Origin: Gracilaria gracilis
Lineage: Eukaryota > Rhodophyta > Florideophyceae > Gracilariales > Gracilariaceae
Length of the DNA: 64,000 nt
Assembly (NCBI GenBank): GCA_030374805.1
Contig: JARGSG010000096.1
Location: forward strand, 124,001 to 188,000
Direction of reading: 5' to 3'
Shown: positions 10,891 through 21,800 of the stretch, in pieces
How the letters are laid out: each line of letters opens with the position of its first letter
Position numbering within the stretch: position 1 is the first letter of the stretch
Notes under the pieces: model-generated
Told to the model about the DNA's origin: nothing
Database searches by the model: none
What the model saw: the letters and a program-made list of their open reading frames with translations, nothing else
Translations under genes and position numbers: made by a program

Positions 10891-11886
10891 CTATCGCTGG
10901 GCCGGACTGCCAGTGAGGTCCTTCTCATCAGCAACAGAGAGAGGAGCAAGAGCACCATTTTCATCACCGAGAATATCATCCGCGGCTTCACCATCAGAAT
11001 CGCTCATAGAAAAGTTTGAAGCATCGTCATCGTCTTCGCCATGGGCGTGGTCTCCCGTTGGGAAATCTTCTGGTTTGGCATACTTCTGCACGTATTCGAT
11101 GACTTTTTGTTTGTAGCGTTCGGGTTCTCTCATTTGCAGGGCTGCGGCCTCTCCGTTGAGTGGATCGGTAGGATTCGGGTAGGTGAGGAGCTGAGGTAAG
11201 AAGACTTCAAAAATGTTAGTAAGATCGTACATGGGACTCCATGACTGGTTTATAACGTCGAGGCACACGCTGCCGGACCTTCGAAGCGATGAAAGAGAGA
11301 AAATTAAGCGAGGTTCGAGAGCGGCAAGCACCAAGCGCGAGCGAATTTAGAAATGAGTACATAAATGGTCAGCACACAGCGTGAGCGAATAGTTGACAAG
11401 GCGGCGAAGGCAACTTACATCTCGTCCACATTGGGGTGGTAGAGTCTGTTAATAAAGCCGATGCTAGGACTCTTGTACGGGTAAGCGTCGGGCAGTTCGA
11501 CGTGCACTTTCCACACACCACCCTCATAAGGTGCTAACAAGGAGGACAGCATTGCAAACGAGCACGACAAAAGGTCAGCAGGGAGCGGCGAAATGAAGGA
11601 GAGTGGGGACTTAGGATGAAGAGAAACGTACTGGACTTGGGACCATGGAACTTGACGAAGAACTCGCCCACGCGGTCGCCATCAGCCATCTGAATTTCGT
11701 AATCAGCCATCATACTGCGGGAGACGGGGAGATACATGCAGGTCAAGAAGAACAACGGTCAGATGCGGTCGCGGGGAGAGTGCGGGGAGCACTGCGTAGA
11801 AAAAAATAGGAAGGCTGGGTGGTCGGGAGCGGGCACACATACAGCTTCATAAGATCTGTCTCCCTTCGCTTTCCAGGCGACGCCAT
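10891..11886 (-). CDS. UBE2H: Ubiquitin-conjugating enzyme E2, UBE2H/Ubc8 type, four exons
   Basis: Exons read by splice consensus and phase: 11886-11843, 11714-11632, 11533-11419, 11278-10891 (209 aa). Introns of 128, 98 and 140 bp start GTATGT, GTACGT and GTAAGT. The UBC fold is complete: [10 protein letters not shown], the HPN motif at residues 75-77, and catalytic Cys86 in [32 protein letters not shown] is diagnostic of the UBE2H/Ubc8 branch, and [13 protein letters not shown] closes the core. The tail is acidic and Ser-rich ([15 protein letters not shown]), like the acidic tail of the family but somewhat longer. Known role: E2 partner of the GID/CTLH ubiquitin ligase that controls metabolic enzymes and acts on histones in vitro. 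It shares a GC-rich promoter with the F-box gene on the other strand. Confidence 0.93.
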
Positions 11887-12484
11887 GATGGAAGCGTAGC
11901 CGGAGCGGGCGGTAGGAAGCGGGAAGGGGTACGGACAGGAGAGGGGCGGGCAAGACGAGCTCGCACGCGGCGGCTGGGCGGCGACTTGGGCGGCAAGGAC
12001 GGACGAGGGAAGAAGACGCGAGATGGGGGGCGTGGAAGGAGCGTGGCGTCCGCGCTGGGAGGGGTGAAGGCGCGCAGGTGCAGCACGCGAGGCGAGTGGC
12101 AGTTATGCACGCGCGAATTCCATTCCACGCGACGCGCGCTGCGGCACGTGTGCCCGGGACATGCGCCATCCAATCGCCAGCCGCCAAGTGCGTGCGCGCG
12201 CTCGCGTGCGTCACGGCGCGCGCCGAGAGTTGCGCCGCGTGTGCTCTTTGCCGTGCCGTGCCGCGCCGCATCGCGCCGCGCCGCGTCGCGCGTCCGCCGC
12301 TGTCGCCGCGGGCTTGAACGCCGCCAGCGCTGGCCGCGTCGAGCCCCATTAGCCGTTCTCCCGCCATGGCGCCGCCGTATCAGCGCCGCCCGCAGCGCGA
12401 TGGCGTCGCCTCCGCCGTCCGCTCCCACCGCCCTCCCTCATTCCAAACTGCAATCTTCGTTTCCTCCTCACCTCCCGCCAGCCC
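11887..12484. promoter_or_regulatory. GC-rich bidirectional promoter (UBE2H / F-box gene)
   Basis: A 598-bp CpG-rich interval between two divergent ATGs. Open frames on both strands here are Arg/Ala-rich artefacts of base composition. Promoter role is inferred from position. Confidence 0.5.
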
Positions 12485-14452
12485 ATGATTCGCCATGACC
12501 CCAGTCCTCCCCCGCCGCGCTCCCCACCCCGTCACGCCCCGCCGCCGCCCCAGCCGCGTGGCGCCTTCATTCTCTCCTTCTGGGTTCCGTTCGACGTCTG
12601 GTCGCGAATCGCCGCCTTCCTCACCGCCGTCTCCGACCTCAACTCCTTCCTCAAGGTCTGTCGCGCCGCGTACAACGCTGTGTGCACCACGCAGGCGCCG
12701 CTCTACAAGGACGTGTGCCACCACTTTCGACAACGCCAGTTTTGCATCCCAGCAGACCTCGTCGACAAGGTGCTCATGGCCCACGTCGTCCCTCCCGATG
12801 GGCAGAGTCTGGTCATGTTTCTTGACGAGACCCAATCCGGAAACGGTATTGAGCTTGTCTGGATCCGCGGCACCCACATTCGCCGCGTCCAGCTTGGCTT
12901 GGACACTGTTTCAGCCAGCACCGTCAGCAACATACGCTTCTCCCCGGACGGCTCTCGTATAGCCTTTCTTATCACTCTGGCCCACGGCAATCTCATTGCA
13001 GAGGATCTCGATCCCTTGCACCGCCTCCGAGGCTGGGAATCGCACACCGAGGTTCGTGGTCACCCGTACGATATTACTTACGAGCCGTGCGAGGATTGCA
13101 CCGTTCAGATTGTGTCTCTCGTATCCGACAGCTGTGGTTATCCGCATGACCTCATCGTGCACACCTTCACGCACGTGTTTGTGCCGGAATACGGCTTCGA
13201 TATGGTATGGAGGGGCACCAGTCAAAAGCCGGAGTTAGCTTTCGCAGCCATGCTGCATTCAACAGCGGGAGCCGCCACATACCTCGTCAGATGGAAAACG
13301 TTTGCCTCCCCTACTGAAACCAATTTTGTGTTCATGGCCTGTATTGACGGTGCGAGCATCGAGTTGTTGCACGACAAGCGATTTGCAATGCTAAATTACG
13401 AAGCAACGAGGTGCACCTCAAGGATTGAACTAGGCAAAGATGCCCAGTTTATCTTCTTTGATACTATTTCCAAGTTCGGTGTCCTGAGATTTGACCAGGT
13501 GGAAGATGCCGCATCCGCAAAGGTTACCCGAGCAGATCTCCCAAACGATCCGATTATTTCGCGAGTATGCTGTGCTTCCACGGCAACAACATCCGAAACT
13601 AGAGGACAACACAATTGTGCTGGACAAAAACGTAGCGCTGGGAATTCGGACAAATGCAATCTAAAGGTTCATAATGGGAGAGAGCATTGTTGTTCTCACA
13701 ATGATGAAGTCGCGCGTACAAGCCGGATGGCGCCAAACGGGAACCTTCTTTGTTCAGTGGTCTGCGTACATTGCGGTCCACACAGCAGGAATGGTAGGCG
13801 TGTTTCACAACGTCATATTGAAATGCGTTCCAGCGTGAGTGGTCGCTTGTTATATCGTCAATTGATTCCTCGAACCTTTAAAACATCTCGACGCAGGATC
13901 AATCACATTCATATCCCTTATGAGAAATCTGACAATGTTACTAGATGCACCATCGGCTTTTCAGAAGATTCTCTTCTTCTTTTTATATGGGATACTTTAT
14001 TTACAAACACCGAAGTTGTAGCCTCGAAGACACTCCCACATGTGTATGAGGCCGAAACGGGTCGTCTGGTGCAAGATTTCAACGAAATTGCGTCTACTGT
14101 TTCTTACGATCAAATACAAACCGCACCGAATGGTCTTACGCTATACGGCACTAGATGGGCGAAGGCTAAGGTGAATATGGATGCTATCGACGTGGTTTCC
14201 GGTCGCGTTCTCAAGACCGAGGTTCTAGCTGATGGCCTGGCAGCACCAGCCGAATTTTCGTCTGACTCAGTGTACATATTACCGAACCAGAACCTCGTAG
14301 CAATGTCGAGGGGGAGATTGGACAGCTTCTGGGAATCCACGCGCGGGGCTCTTGGATGCGAATGGAGGTCCGAGAGGCGGAGCACCCCATTTCTATCAAG
14401 ATACGATTCTATGGTGAGGAGGAAACAACCTAGTATCAGTGAAATAAGCTAA
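12485..14452 (+). CDS. F-box-like protein with a WD/beta-propeller-type C-terminal region
   Basis: Single-exon frame of 655 aa from ATG 12485. Residues 1-26 are Pro-rich low complexity. Residues ~33-66 (PFDVWSRIAAFL, then SFLKVCRAAYNAV) fit an F-box, which binds Skp1 in SCF ubiquitin ligases. The remainder shows repeated propeller-like strands such as VSNIRFSPDGSRIAFL, and MAPNGNLLCSVVC and IGFSEDSLLLFIWDT further on. This arrangement suggests a substrate receptor, but the propeller is divergent. A Cys/His-rich insert around residues 360-420 is unusual. The specific target is unknown. It pairs head-to-head with an E2 gene, which is suggestive only. Confidence 0.7.
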   Translation: MIRHDPSPPPPRSPPRHAPPPPQPRGAFILSFWVPFDVWSRIAAFLTAVSDLNSFLKVCRAAYNAVCTTQAPLYKDVCHHFRQRQFCIPADLVDKVLMAHVVPPDGQSLVMFLDETQSGNGIELVWIRGTHIRRVQLGLDTVSASTVSNIRFSPDGSRIAFLITLAHGNLIAEDLDPLHRLRGWESHTEVRGHPYDITYEPCEDCTVQIVSLVSDSCGYPHDLIVHTFTHVFVPEYGFDMVWRGTSQKPELAFAAMLHSTAGAATYLVRWKTFASPTETNFVFMACIDGASIELLHDKRFAMLNYEATRCTSRIELGKDAQFIFFDTISKFGVLRFDQVEDAASAKVTRADLPNDPIISRVCCASTATTSETRGQHNCAGQKRSAGNSDKCNLKVHNGREHCCSHNDEVARTSRMAPNGNLLCSVVCVHCGPHSRNGRRVSQRHIEMRSSVSGRLLYRQLIPRTFKTSRRRINHIHIPYEKSDNVTRCTIGFSEDSLLLFIWDTLFTNTEVVASKTLPHVYEAETGRLVQDFNEIASTVSYDQIQTAPNGLTLYGTRWAKAKVNMDAIDVVSGRVLKTEVLADGLAAPAEFSSDSVYILPNQNLVAMSRGRLDSFWESTRGALGCEWRSERRSTPFLSRYDSMVRRKQPSISEIS

Positions 14453-14868
14453 ACGGCAATCTTAATAGAAATCAGTGGGAATGACTTTGGGACAACTGAT
14501 TAAATTTATATGTGCTCCCAACCGGAGCGAAGCTTGTGATGACTTTGCGTATGTCCTCGCAAACGCAAATCGAATGCCCTCTTCGCGTAAGGATTTGGAA
14601 CTAGTGGACTTGATTGACCCACCCATGGGAAACAATTTCATGTGGTATATGCGCGCATCGTGAAGCAGTAATGCAGTTTATTCCATAGTGTCAGGTATTG
14701 TGACGATAGTTACATTTGAGTGTGCGTCTTAAGCCCAACCATGACCGAGTAATGTTCCCAATACAGTGAAACAATCGCAACTTGAGAGTTGACTTTCGAA
14801 ACACTCTTCCTGTGAATGTGAGGCACTTGCATCTCACGACAAAAAGAAAGCACCACGCGATGGCTTTT
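14453..14868. other. Convergent 3' intergenic region
   Basis: 416 bp between the F-box stop and the ClpR stop. A 62-codon plus-strand frame at 14475-14663 has no recognisable features. Probably two 3' UTRs. Confidence 0.5.
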
Positions 14869-15663
14869 TTACTTGTCAAGCGCAGACAGGAACGTAGGCG
14901 CTTTTTGCGGAAGATCCTTTTCAGAGACCAATACCTTGTCAATTAGGCCGTAGTCAACGGCCTCTTGTGGGGTGAAGTACTTTGTTCGCATCGCATCCCT
15001 TTCAATTTGTTCAACAGGCTGTCCCGATCGCTCTGCAATAATTTCAAAAGCCTGCCTTCGATTGTACAATACCTCTCTCGCCTTGATTGCAATATCACTG
15101 GCTTGTCCCTGTGCACTACCGCGAGGCTGGTGTAGCATGATAGTGGCGTTGGGAAGGGCTGCACGATGAGTCTTTTCACCACTGGCGAGCAACATGCCAG
15201 CCATACCAAACGCCTGACCGACGCATATGGTATGCACGGGCATCTTGACGTAGTTCATGGTATCGACGACAGCAAACGCCTCTGTTTCAAAGCCGACATT
15301 CTGTCCATCCGCAGACGATGTTCCAGTACTGTTAATATACATGTACACCGGTTTTGATGCATCCTCATACTGCAAGTACAGAAATTCGGCGATGATAAGC
15401 TCGGTGACAGCGGGAACAAGACTCATTCCCAAATAAATGATGCGATTATGGAGCAACAAAGATGGAAGGTCAGGCGGGGGTCCCGCCCTCGCGCCCTCGT
15501 ACATGGTACCACCACCCGCTGACTGCATGGCGCGCGGCGTGAAGCGCACACGACGCGCAGCGGCAGGTCGTCTCGTCGGAGCACGGACGGCGGTCTGTAA
15601 CGCATTCTGTCGGAACTGAGGCCGTACGGAAGCGCCCGCGAAGGACGAAACGAAGGCGGTCAT
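14869..15663 (-). CDS. ClpR: Plastid-targeted ClpR, catalytically dead Clp protease subunit
   Basis: 264 aa from ATG 15663. An upstream frame extension exists, but this ATG opens a good transit peptide (MTAFVSSFAG, then Arg/Ala/Thr-rich to ~45) with Phe at position 4, typical of primary plastids. Residues ~60-250 are a full ClpP fold: HNRIIYLGM, YMYINSTGT, TICVGQAFGMAG, TIMLHQPRG, ERDAMRTKYFTPQEAVDYGLID. The nucleophile Ser of the ClpP motif is Gly153, while His178 and Asp223 of the triad remain. This is the signature of ClpR, the inactive ring subunit of cyanobacterial and plastid Clp proteases, and GQAFGM resembles cyanobacterial ClpR. Role: structural part of the stromal Clp core. Single exon. 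Divergent from OS-9. Confidence 0.9.
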   Translation of the reverse strand: MTAFVSSFAGASVRPQFRQNALQTAVRAPTRRPAAARRVRFTPRAMQSAGGGTMYEGARAGPPPDLPSLLLHNRIIYLGMSLVPAVTELIIAEFLYLQYEDASKPVYMYINSTGTSSADGQNVGFETEAFAVVDTMNYVKMPVHTICVGQAFGMAGMLLASGEKTHRAALPNATIMLHQPRGSAQGQASDIAIKAREVLYNRRQAFEIIAERSGQPVEQIERDAMRTKYFTPQEAVDYGLIDKVLVSEKDLPQKAPTFLSALDK

Positions 15664-16115
15664 ATCGCGAAGATGGGCAGACGGCGTGGCGCTCGAGACG
15701 GTGGAGCGGGACGTTGGTTCCAGCGTCGCGCGGTGGCTGGCGCGGATTTGAGCAGATGGAATGTCGAACGGTTGATCTCGCTGTTGACGATGCCAGCCAT
15801 CCGCCGCGACTATCACGGTGGCCGATATAGTACAACGTGAACACCTGGCTTCTGTGCACACGTGGGGCTATTGCAAGTCTGTGCTGCTCTGTGCTTTATG
15901 CTACACGTACAGGTATTGCAAATGATACGCACCAATGAAACGCGCCGTTGCCGTTGGATGTTTTGAAATGATTGATGCGCCACATCATCGCAGGCAGCCT
16001 TGGAAACAGTCGCACTATGATATCTGACCTTACGTCGGCCCTTACATCGGCGCCCATGGCCTTCTCTTCACCTTCCAACTGCGTTTTCCGACCAAGCCGC
16101 CTGCTGTAGGCCACC
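15664..16115. promoter_or_regulatory. Bidirectional promoter region (ClpR / OS-9)
   Basis: 452 bp between divergent starts. An in-frame 5' extension of ClpR lies inside it and is treated as 5' UTR. Inferred from position only. Confidence 0.4.
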
Positions 16116-17015
16116 ATGGGCAATCCTGCAACTCCCGCCTCTCAAGTGCTTGTGCTGCTCACGCTCGCCTGCCTCTGCATCTCTTCTTGCTGCCGAGCAC
16201 AGGGGGCCGCATTCGTCATCGGCGATGTTTCGCGTCGCGATATCAGCAAGCCTATATACGAGGTGCGCTTGCCATCCGTGGGCCAGTTTCGATCCCCAAA
16301 GCATCCTTCCGACGATGCCCAGCCTCCGGGTTTTACCTCCATGAGCATTGTCACTGCCAGGGGGCAGAGAATGCGCTGTCTCTTGCCTGATCTAAGCCCC
16401 TCAGCAACCCCGTCAGGCGAAGAACACAACCGAAGCGACAGTGCATTTGATGACATTGAATCTCTCCTGCGGGACTACGAGGGTATCTGCGCCTTTAAGG
16501 TGGAAGGCTGGTGGACTTATGAGTTTTGTTATGGCAAGCATGTTGCGCAGAAGCATTTCGACGTGGAGAAGGATGGATCAAAAGTCACCACTGATGAATT
16601 CTATCTGGGTTATTTCAACAAGGAAGAAGACCTCGTCAGAAGGCAAAACATCTCGGAGGTAACTACTGCCGATGCTGCTTTTACCCAGCTCTACACAGAT
16701 GGCACAATATGCGATATGACAAACAAACCGCGACAGGTACTTGTCAAGTACATGTGCATCGAAGACATTGTATCACTGCCCGGAATATCAGAACGCGCTG
16801 CAAAGGGAACAGTTGCCTTTCTCAATTCCATACGAGAAGTCCAGTCGTGTGTGTACGAAATTGAGTTCTTCAACAAGGCAATCTGTCATCATCCCTTGTA
16901 CAAACAGAAAGTGGAAGGTATCGAGAAACCTATCCATTGCTCACTCGAGGAAGGAGAAGGCCCGTTCGAAGGGCTTCTAGCCGATTCATATCAGAAAGCC
17001 AGCCTCAGCTTGTAA
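16116..17015 (+). CDS. OS9: OS-9-like ER lectin with MRH domain (ERAD)
   Basis: 299 aa, single exon, ATG in a strong context (CCACCATGG). Signal peptide at ~1-28 (VLVLLTLACLCISSCCRA). Residues ~120-215 form a mannose-6-phosphate-receptor homology domain: CAFKVEGWWTYEFCYG with the double Trp at 132-133, HVAQKHF with Gln145, TDGTICDMTNKPRQVLVKYMC, and CVYEIEFFNKAICHHPLY. These are the sugar-contacting Trp-Trp, Gln, Arg, Glu and Tyr positions of OS-9/Yos9. Known role: reads trimmed N-glycans on misfolded ER proteins and hands them to the HRD ubiquitin ligase. No HDEL-type retention signal at the C-terminus. It converges on the next gene with 11 nt between stops. Confidence 0.92.
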   Translation: MGNPATPASQVLVLLTLACLCISSCCRAQGAAFVIGDVSRRDISKPIYEVRLPSVGQFRSPKHPSDDAQPPGFTSMSIVTARGQRMRCLLPDLSPSATPSGEEHNRSDSAFDDIESLLRDYEGICAFKVEGWWTYEFCYGKHVAQKHFDVEKDGSKVTTDEFYLGYFNKEEDLVRRQNISEVTTADAAFTQLYTDGTICDMTNKPRQVLVKYMCIEDIVSLPGISERAAKGTVAFLNSIREVQSCVYEIEFFNKAICHHPLYKQKVEGIEKPIHCSLEEGEGPFEGLLADSYQKASLSL

Positions 17016-17026
17016 CACCAACCCAT

Positions 17027-18073
17027 CTAAATTTTGGCCTTGCGTGCACTCAATCGAGAAATCACGTTCCCCAAACTTTTGACTACGTCAGGTTCACACA
17101 ATCTAACCCAAGCTTTCTGCGCTTCTTCGCTTGCGTAGTTTTCCCAATCCTCGGCGAATTGTAATCTTACCTCTAATTTGGTTCCTGCACGACCAGGTGC
17201 CTCACGCTTGTCGGAGAATTTGCTTGCAACTCGGAGTGCGGCGTGAACTAGTTGTTTCGAATCTCCACTAACTACATCGTCTACTAGGCCGAGCCGTTTT
17301 GCATGTTGCGCGTTCATCATGGTGCCCTTTGAAATCATGCGTTCGCCTTCGGACCGAATCGTACACTGTTTCAAAAGCAGAAGCGCGTAGTATTTGGGAA
17401 CGCTGATACCGATGGCAACTTCATTTAGCCCCATCATAGTGTTTTCCAAAGCCACACGATAATCGCAACATAAAGACAATACGCATCCCCCTGCTGGCGT
17501 AGCGCCGCGAATAGCTGCGATTGTGTAAAGCGGAGTCTTATAAAGACGAGCGAGAAATAGCGTAGATATTTTCCAAAACGTATAAAACCGTTCCTTTGAT
17601 GTGGATGGTGAATGTAGTTCCGTGAGATCGTTGCCTGCAGAAAATATATTTCCACGAGCTGCAGAAGAAACGATCAAAACTCTTGTCGCAGTTGGGAAGT
17701 GGTTTTTTTCCAGTAACGTGAGAAGGGCTAGTAGCTCCGTCCACAAATCGGTGTTCAACGCATTCACCGGAGGTCGAGAAAGTTGACAGTGGCATATTCC
17801 TTCTGCCGGGTAGCTCACTTTGAGCAACTTGAATCTGGACGATGGTGATGTTGCCGTAGAAACTGAGACCATGACCGGAAGTAGATAGGAGGCAAGGGCG
17901 CGCTTGAAGGCGCGACAAAGGAACGGTGAACAACTCACCACGGCGGAAGATGGGCAGCCGAGATTGTGATAGGTTGGATTGAGATACTTCAAAGGGCTAG
18001 GACGTGCTCCCCGAGTTGTTTGATTGTTGTTCAGTGTCCGACAGTGGAAGCAGATTACACGATTGGGCCTCAT
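17027..18073 (-). CDS. ECI1: Delta3,delta2-enoyl-CoA isomerase (ECI1/DCI type, crotonase fold)
   Basis: 348 aa from ATG 18073. An alternative ATG at 17872 (MVSVSTATS) may be the true start, since family similarity only begins after it. Crotonase motifs: RPPVNALN, FSAGNDLTEL (oxyanion hole), AAIRGATPAGGC (second oxyanion Gly), CDYRVALEN, and GLNEVAIGI with the catalytic Glu of the ECI1 branch. The run of similarity to mitochondrial ECI1 is strong. Known reaction: shifts cis-3/trans-3 double bonds to trans-2 so unsaturated fatty acids can be beta-oxidised. The protein ends in AKI, a weak peroxisomal PTS1-like tripeptide, while residues 1-67 could be a presequence or non-coding, so location is unresolved. 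Single exon. Confidence 0.85.
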   Translation of the reverse strand: MRPNRVICFHCRTLNNNQTTRGARPSPLKYLNPTYHNLGCPSSAVVSCSPFLCRAFKRALASYLLPVMVSVSTATSPSSRFKLLKVSYPAEGICHCQLSRPPVNALNTDLWTELLALLTLLEKNHFPTATRVLIVSSAARGNIFSAGNDLTELHSPSTSKERFYTFWKISTLFLARLYKTPLYTIAAIRGATPAGGCVLSLCCDYRVALENTMMGLNEVAIGISVPKYYALLLLKQCTIRSEGERMISKGTMMNAQHAKRLGLVDDVVSGDSKQLVHAALRVASKFSDKREAPGRAGTKLEVRLQFAEDWENYASEEAQKAWVRLCEPDVVKSLGNVISRLSARKAKI

Positions 18074-18855
18074 GGATTCTCAGCAGAACATTTTGTTGTT
18101 TTGGCTCTCAAATTGGGTTTGCTGCGAATGCACCTCAAAGAGAGGCTCGATTTCAAAGAAGAAAGAGAGAGAGTAGTTAGATAAGGGATGAACAAGAATC
18201 GTTCTTGTTCGCTCTACCCTTGGTACCGCATAGATAGATAGAATAGATTAGCGTGATCTGCACCAAAAACCTCTTGTAGATAGATACGTGTTTTTTTAAT
18301 TTTCTTGTATGTTGATCATGAAAATTTCATAATACTATTATGGAGTAGCGCAACAGGTTAGCAGTGTTGTTGCAGCAGTTTTCTTTGCTTCCATCAAAGC
18401 TTCGCAGCCAAGGCAATACACGCGAGTGCGTTGTGGTGGACCAAGAGATCATCTCTATCTAAGGCTATAGCTCTATCTAATGTTACAAAACGTCTAGAAG
18501 GCGCGAAGCGGACGAAAACAGAACTGTGACGCGCGCTGCGCCAGCGCAGGGCGCGGTTGTCATGGAGTCACGGCGGCACGCGTGACGCACGCGCCAGTGG
18601 GAGGCGCGGCGTATCGCCACGTGTGCGCAGCCATGAGTGACATGCCCGATGACGCCGTCAGGCACGCCGAGCGCGCAGTTTCTACTGCGGGACCTCCATT
18701 CATCCATTCAAGTGCGCTATTAAACATACGCACGCCCAAGTGCTCTTCGCCATCTCGCCGCTTATATGCCTCCACCGCCCCTTCTCGCCCTCCCCGACAG
18801 CCCGCACGCCGGCGACGCGCCCTGCCTCAGTTTCAGCTGCTGACCGCTTCTCGGC
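18074..18855. promoter_or_regulatory. Shared upstream region of ECI1 and the ABCC gene
   Basis: 782 bp between divergent ATGs. AT-rich near ECI1, pyrimidine- and GC-rich near the ABCC start. No gene seen. Confidence 0.4.
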
Positions 18856-21800
18856 ATGCCGCTTCTTCCCCACGTACCGCTCTTACTCTGCACTCTGTAC
18901 TTTGCCTTTCGCCTCCTCACCGCCGACCCCTTTATCCCACGATACACACACACCCGTTTCCCTGCGATCTCCCCCCTTGTCTTCCTTGTCCCCATACCGC
19001 TGCTCCCTCTTCTTCCCCACATCCTACTCACCTCCTTTGCCGATAGATTCTTTCTGCTACTCTCCTACGCTTTAGCTTCTTTTCTCGCACTCAGGCATGC
19101 GTTCTCCGAGCCGCTCTTGTCGCACCTCTATCCGTACGCACCTTATGCCTATCCTTGTCTCCTTTTATGGCGAGTTGACGTTGCCCTGTACCTCCTCTTC
19201 CTCCCTATCGTCGCCTTGTATCAGCAAGCCTCTGCGCTCACTCTTATCTTCTGCATAGCCTCTGCGATAACCACCACCGCAATATTCCTCATCCAGCTTG
19301 CACGTCGCTCTCAGAGCCGTCTCCCGCATCAGCTCTTTGCGCTCGCGTTCCAGTCAGCCGCTCCAACTTCTGCCATCGAATTTGCCCCGCCCACAGTGCG
19401 TCATGCCTCTGCGCTTTCGCTTCTCTCCTTCAACTGGGTTACCGATATAGTCGTCACCGGTCGTTCACGTGCCCTTGAATTCCCTGATATAATCCCCATT
19501 TCTGACCGCTTCAACTGCCATACGTCTGGCAAACTTCGCTTCGCCCCGTTATGGCGCGTGGAGCTCGAACGCCCGTATCCGCGTCTGCTCAGAGCTCTGT
19601 TCCGTGCGTTTGGTGCTAGATTCATGCTAGGTGGCTGTCTCAAGCTTATCAACGATATGTTCTTGTTCGTGTCACCCATGTTACTCAGATCTGTAAGTCC
19701 AAATGTCATTTCCATCGAGCCTTCCTCAAACTTATCTTAGTGCATGTACTAACACATATCGCATTTCCCCAAAGATTATATCTCACCTTCAAAATCGCTC
19801 TCAAGGTACTGAGACGTCGCTACGAGGATTTTTGCTGGCTTGTGCTATGTTTGGCTCCTATTTCACTCAACTTCTTGTTTTCAACCAATACTTCAACGTC
19901 ATGTCTACCATGCAAGCGCTTGTAAGGGGTGCCATTGTTAGCGCAGTGTTTGAGAAAAGTTGCCATCTTTCCCCGGAGAGTAGAGCCCTATACACATCTG
20001 GTCAGATTCAGAATTTGATGTCCAATGACTCCCGTATGGTTGGAGATGTGGTACTTTACCTTCACATGGTATGGAGTTCTATCGAGCAGATCACAGTGGC
20101 CATGGTCCTTCTCGTGCAGCTGTTGGGATGGGGCCCAACTCTGGCAGGCGTCTTGTTTATCGTGTCCAGTATGCTCATTCAAGCAAAACTGGTGGGTACG
20201 ATTAAGAGCTATCGCGAGATCACTAGTGCCCGAACTGATGAGCGCGTCAAATTCGTGGCAGAAGCCGTAAAGGGAATTAAGCTGGTCAAACTCTATGCCT
20301 GGGAGCTTTCTTTCGTCAAGCGTATTCTTGGTGCAAGAATGAAGGAGCTCGAATTCCTTCGAAAGATGGCGATTCTGGATGGGTGGAACAACGTTCTTGT
20401 GACTAGCTTGCCGACTATTCTGACGATTATTGTTTTCACCACCTATGCACTTTTCGCTCAGGGGCTCGATGCGGCGGTTGTGTTCCCGGCAATTGCCCTC
20501 TTCAATGTAATCAGGCCATCTCTAATGTTCCTGCCGAACATTCTCATCAGTACCGCTCGGGCAGCAGCGTCCTTGAATAGGCTTCGCAGCTTCCTGGTTT
20601 GCGAGGAGCTCACTCCCCTCCATGAGGGTGACCATGCCATGGACCGAGACTTGCTTGAATTTAACAAGATCGACCTCGCGACTTCGAACGCTTCTTTCAC
20701 TTGGGATCCTTCGATTTCGCGAGCCTGTCCTACGCTGTCTGGTGTCACTTTCTGGATTCCTGAGGGCAAGTTGGTGGCCGTTGTCGGACCAACCGGGAGC
20801 GGGAAGAGCACTCTCCTAGCGGGGCTTCTGGGAGAGGTCCCTATAATAGACGGAGAAGCTGGTGTGCGACAAGGTCGTTCCGTATCCTTTTGTGACCAGG
20901 TGCCGTTTATTCAAAACGCGACAGTGAGAGATAACATCTTGTATGGAAAGCCATATGACGAAGCTTCATATCGCACCACAATTCGAGTGTGTAGCCTTCT
21001 TTCAGACTTGAAAATTCTACCTGCCGGGGATCTCACTGAAATTGGTGGGAGGGGTGTCAATTTGTCCGGTGGCCAGCGAGCCAGGGTCGCGCTAGCAAGA
21101 GCTGTGTATGCTCGTTCGGACATATGCTTCCTTGACGATCCGTTAAGCGCAGTTGATGCTCATGTCGGAAAGTCAATATTCCAGAACTGCATCGTTTCAG
21201 AATTGCGAGGAACAACGAGAATTCTAACGACAAATCAAATTCACTATGCTGCAGCGCCAGAGGTGGATATGGTCATCGTGGTCAAAAATGGCACTGTCGT
21301 TGAAGCTGGGCCACGGAAAGAGCTTCTTTCATTGGACAGCGAATTCTCTAGCATGGTCAAGGCAGCTGGGGAAGTAGGTGCCTCAGCTGAACCGAGCAAT
21401 ACTAGAGATGTTGAGTCGCGTCATCGGCAAAGGCAAAGAATCGAAGAAGAAGAAATCGACATTCAACAGACACTACTCGCCGCGCAAAGAAATGTAACCG
21501 AAGCGAACGATAAGACTCCTATCGCTGACTCTGACGGGATGCTGGACTACGGTGCGATTGAGGCAGGGAAACTGACAAAGAAAGAGACCAAGAGCAAAGG
21601 CCGCGTGCAGCTCAGGCATTACAAGACATATCTCAAGGGGATGGGAGTGAGCTCTTGGGTTCCGGCCGTTTTATTATGTGGAATCGGGGCACAGGCAATG
21701 AGCCTCTGTGTGAACGTATGGCTCAGTGATTGGAGCGATCAGAGAACGAGTAACGACACCTTTTTCCGCCTTCTCGTCTTTTTCATTTTCGGGTTCTTCA

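Noticed and set aside
11759-12428. Several 170-200-codon frames between UBE2H and the F-box gene
   Set aside because: Arg/Ala-rich on both strands, caused by high GC in the promoter. They overlap the UBE2H first exon.
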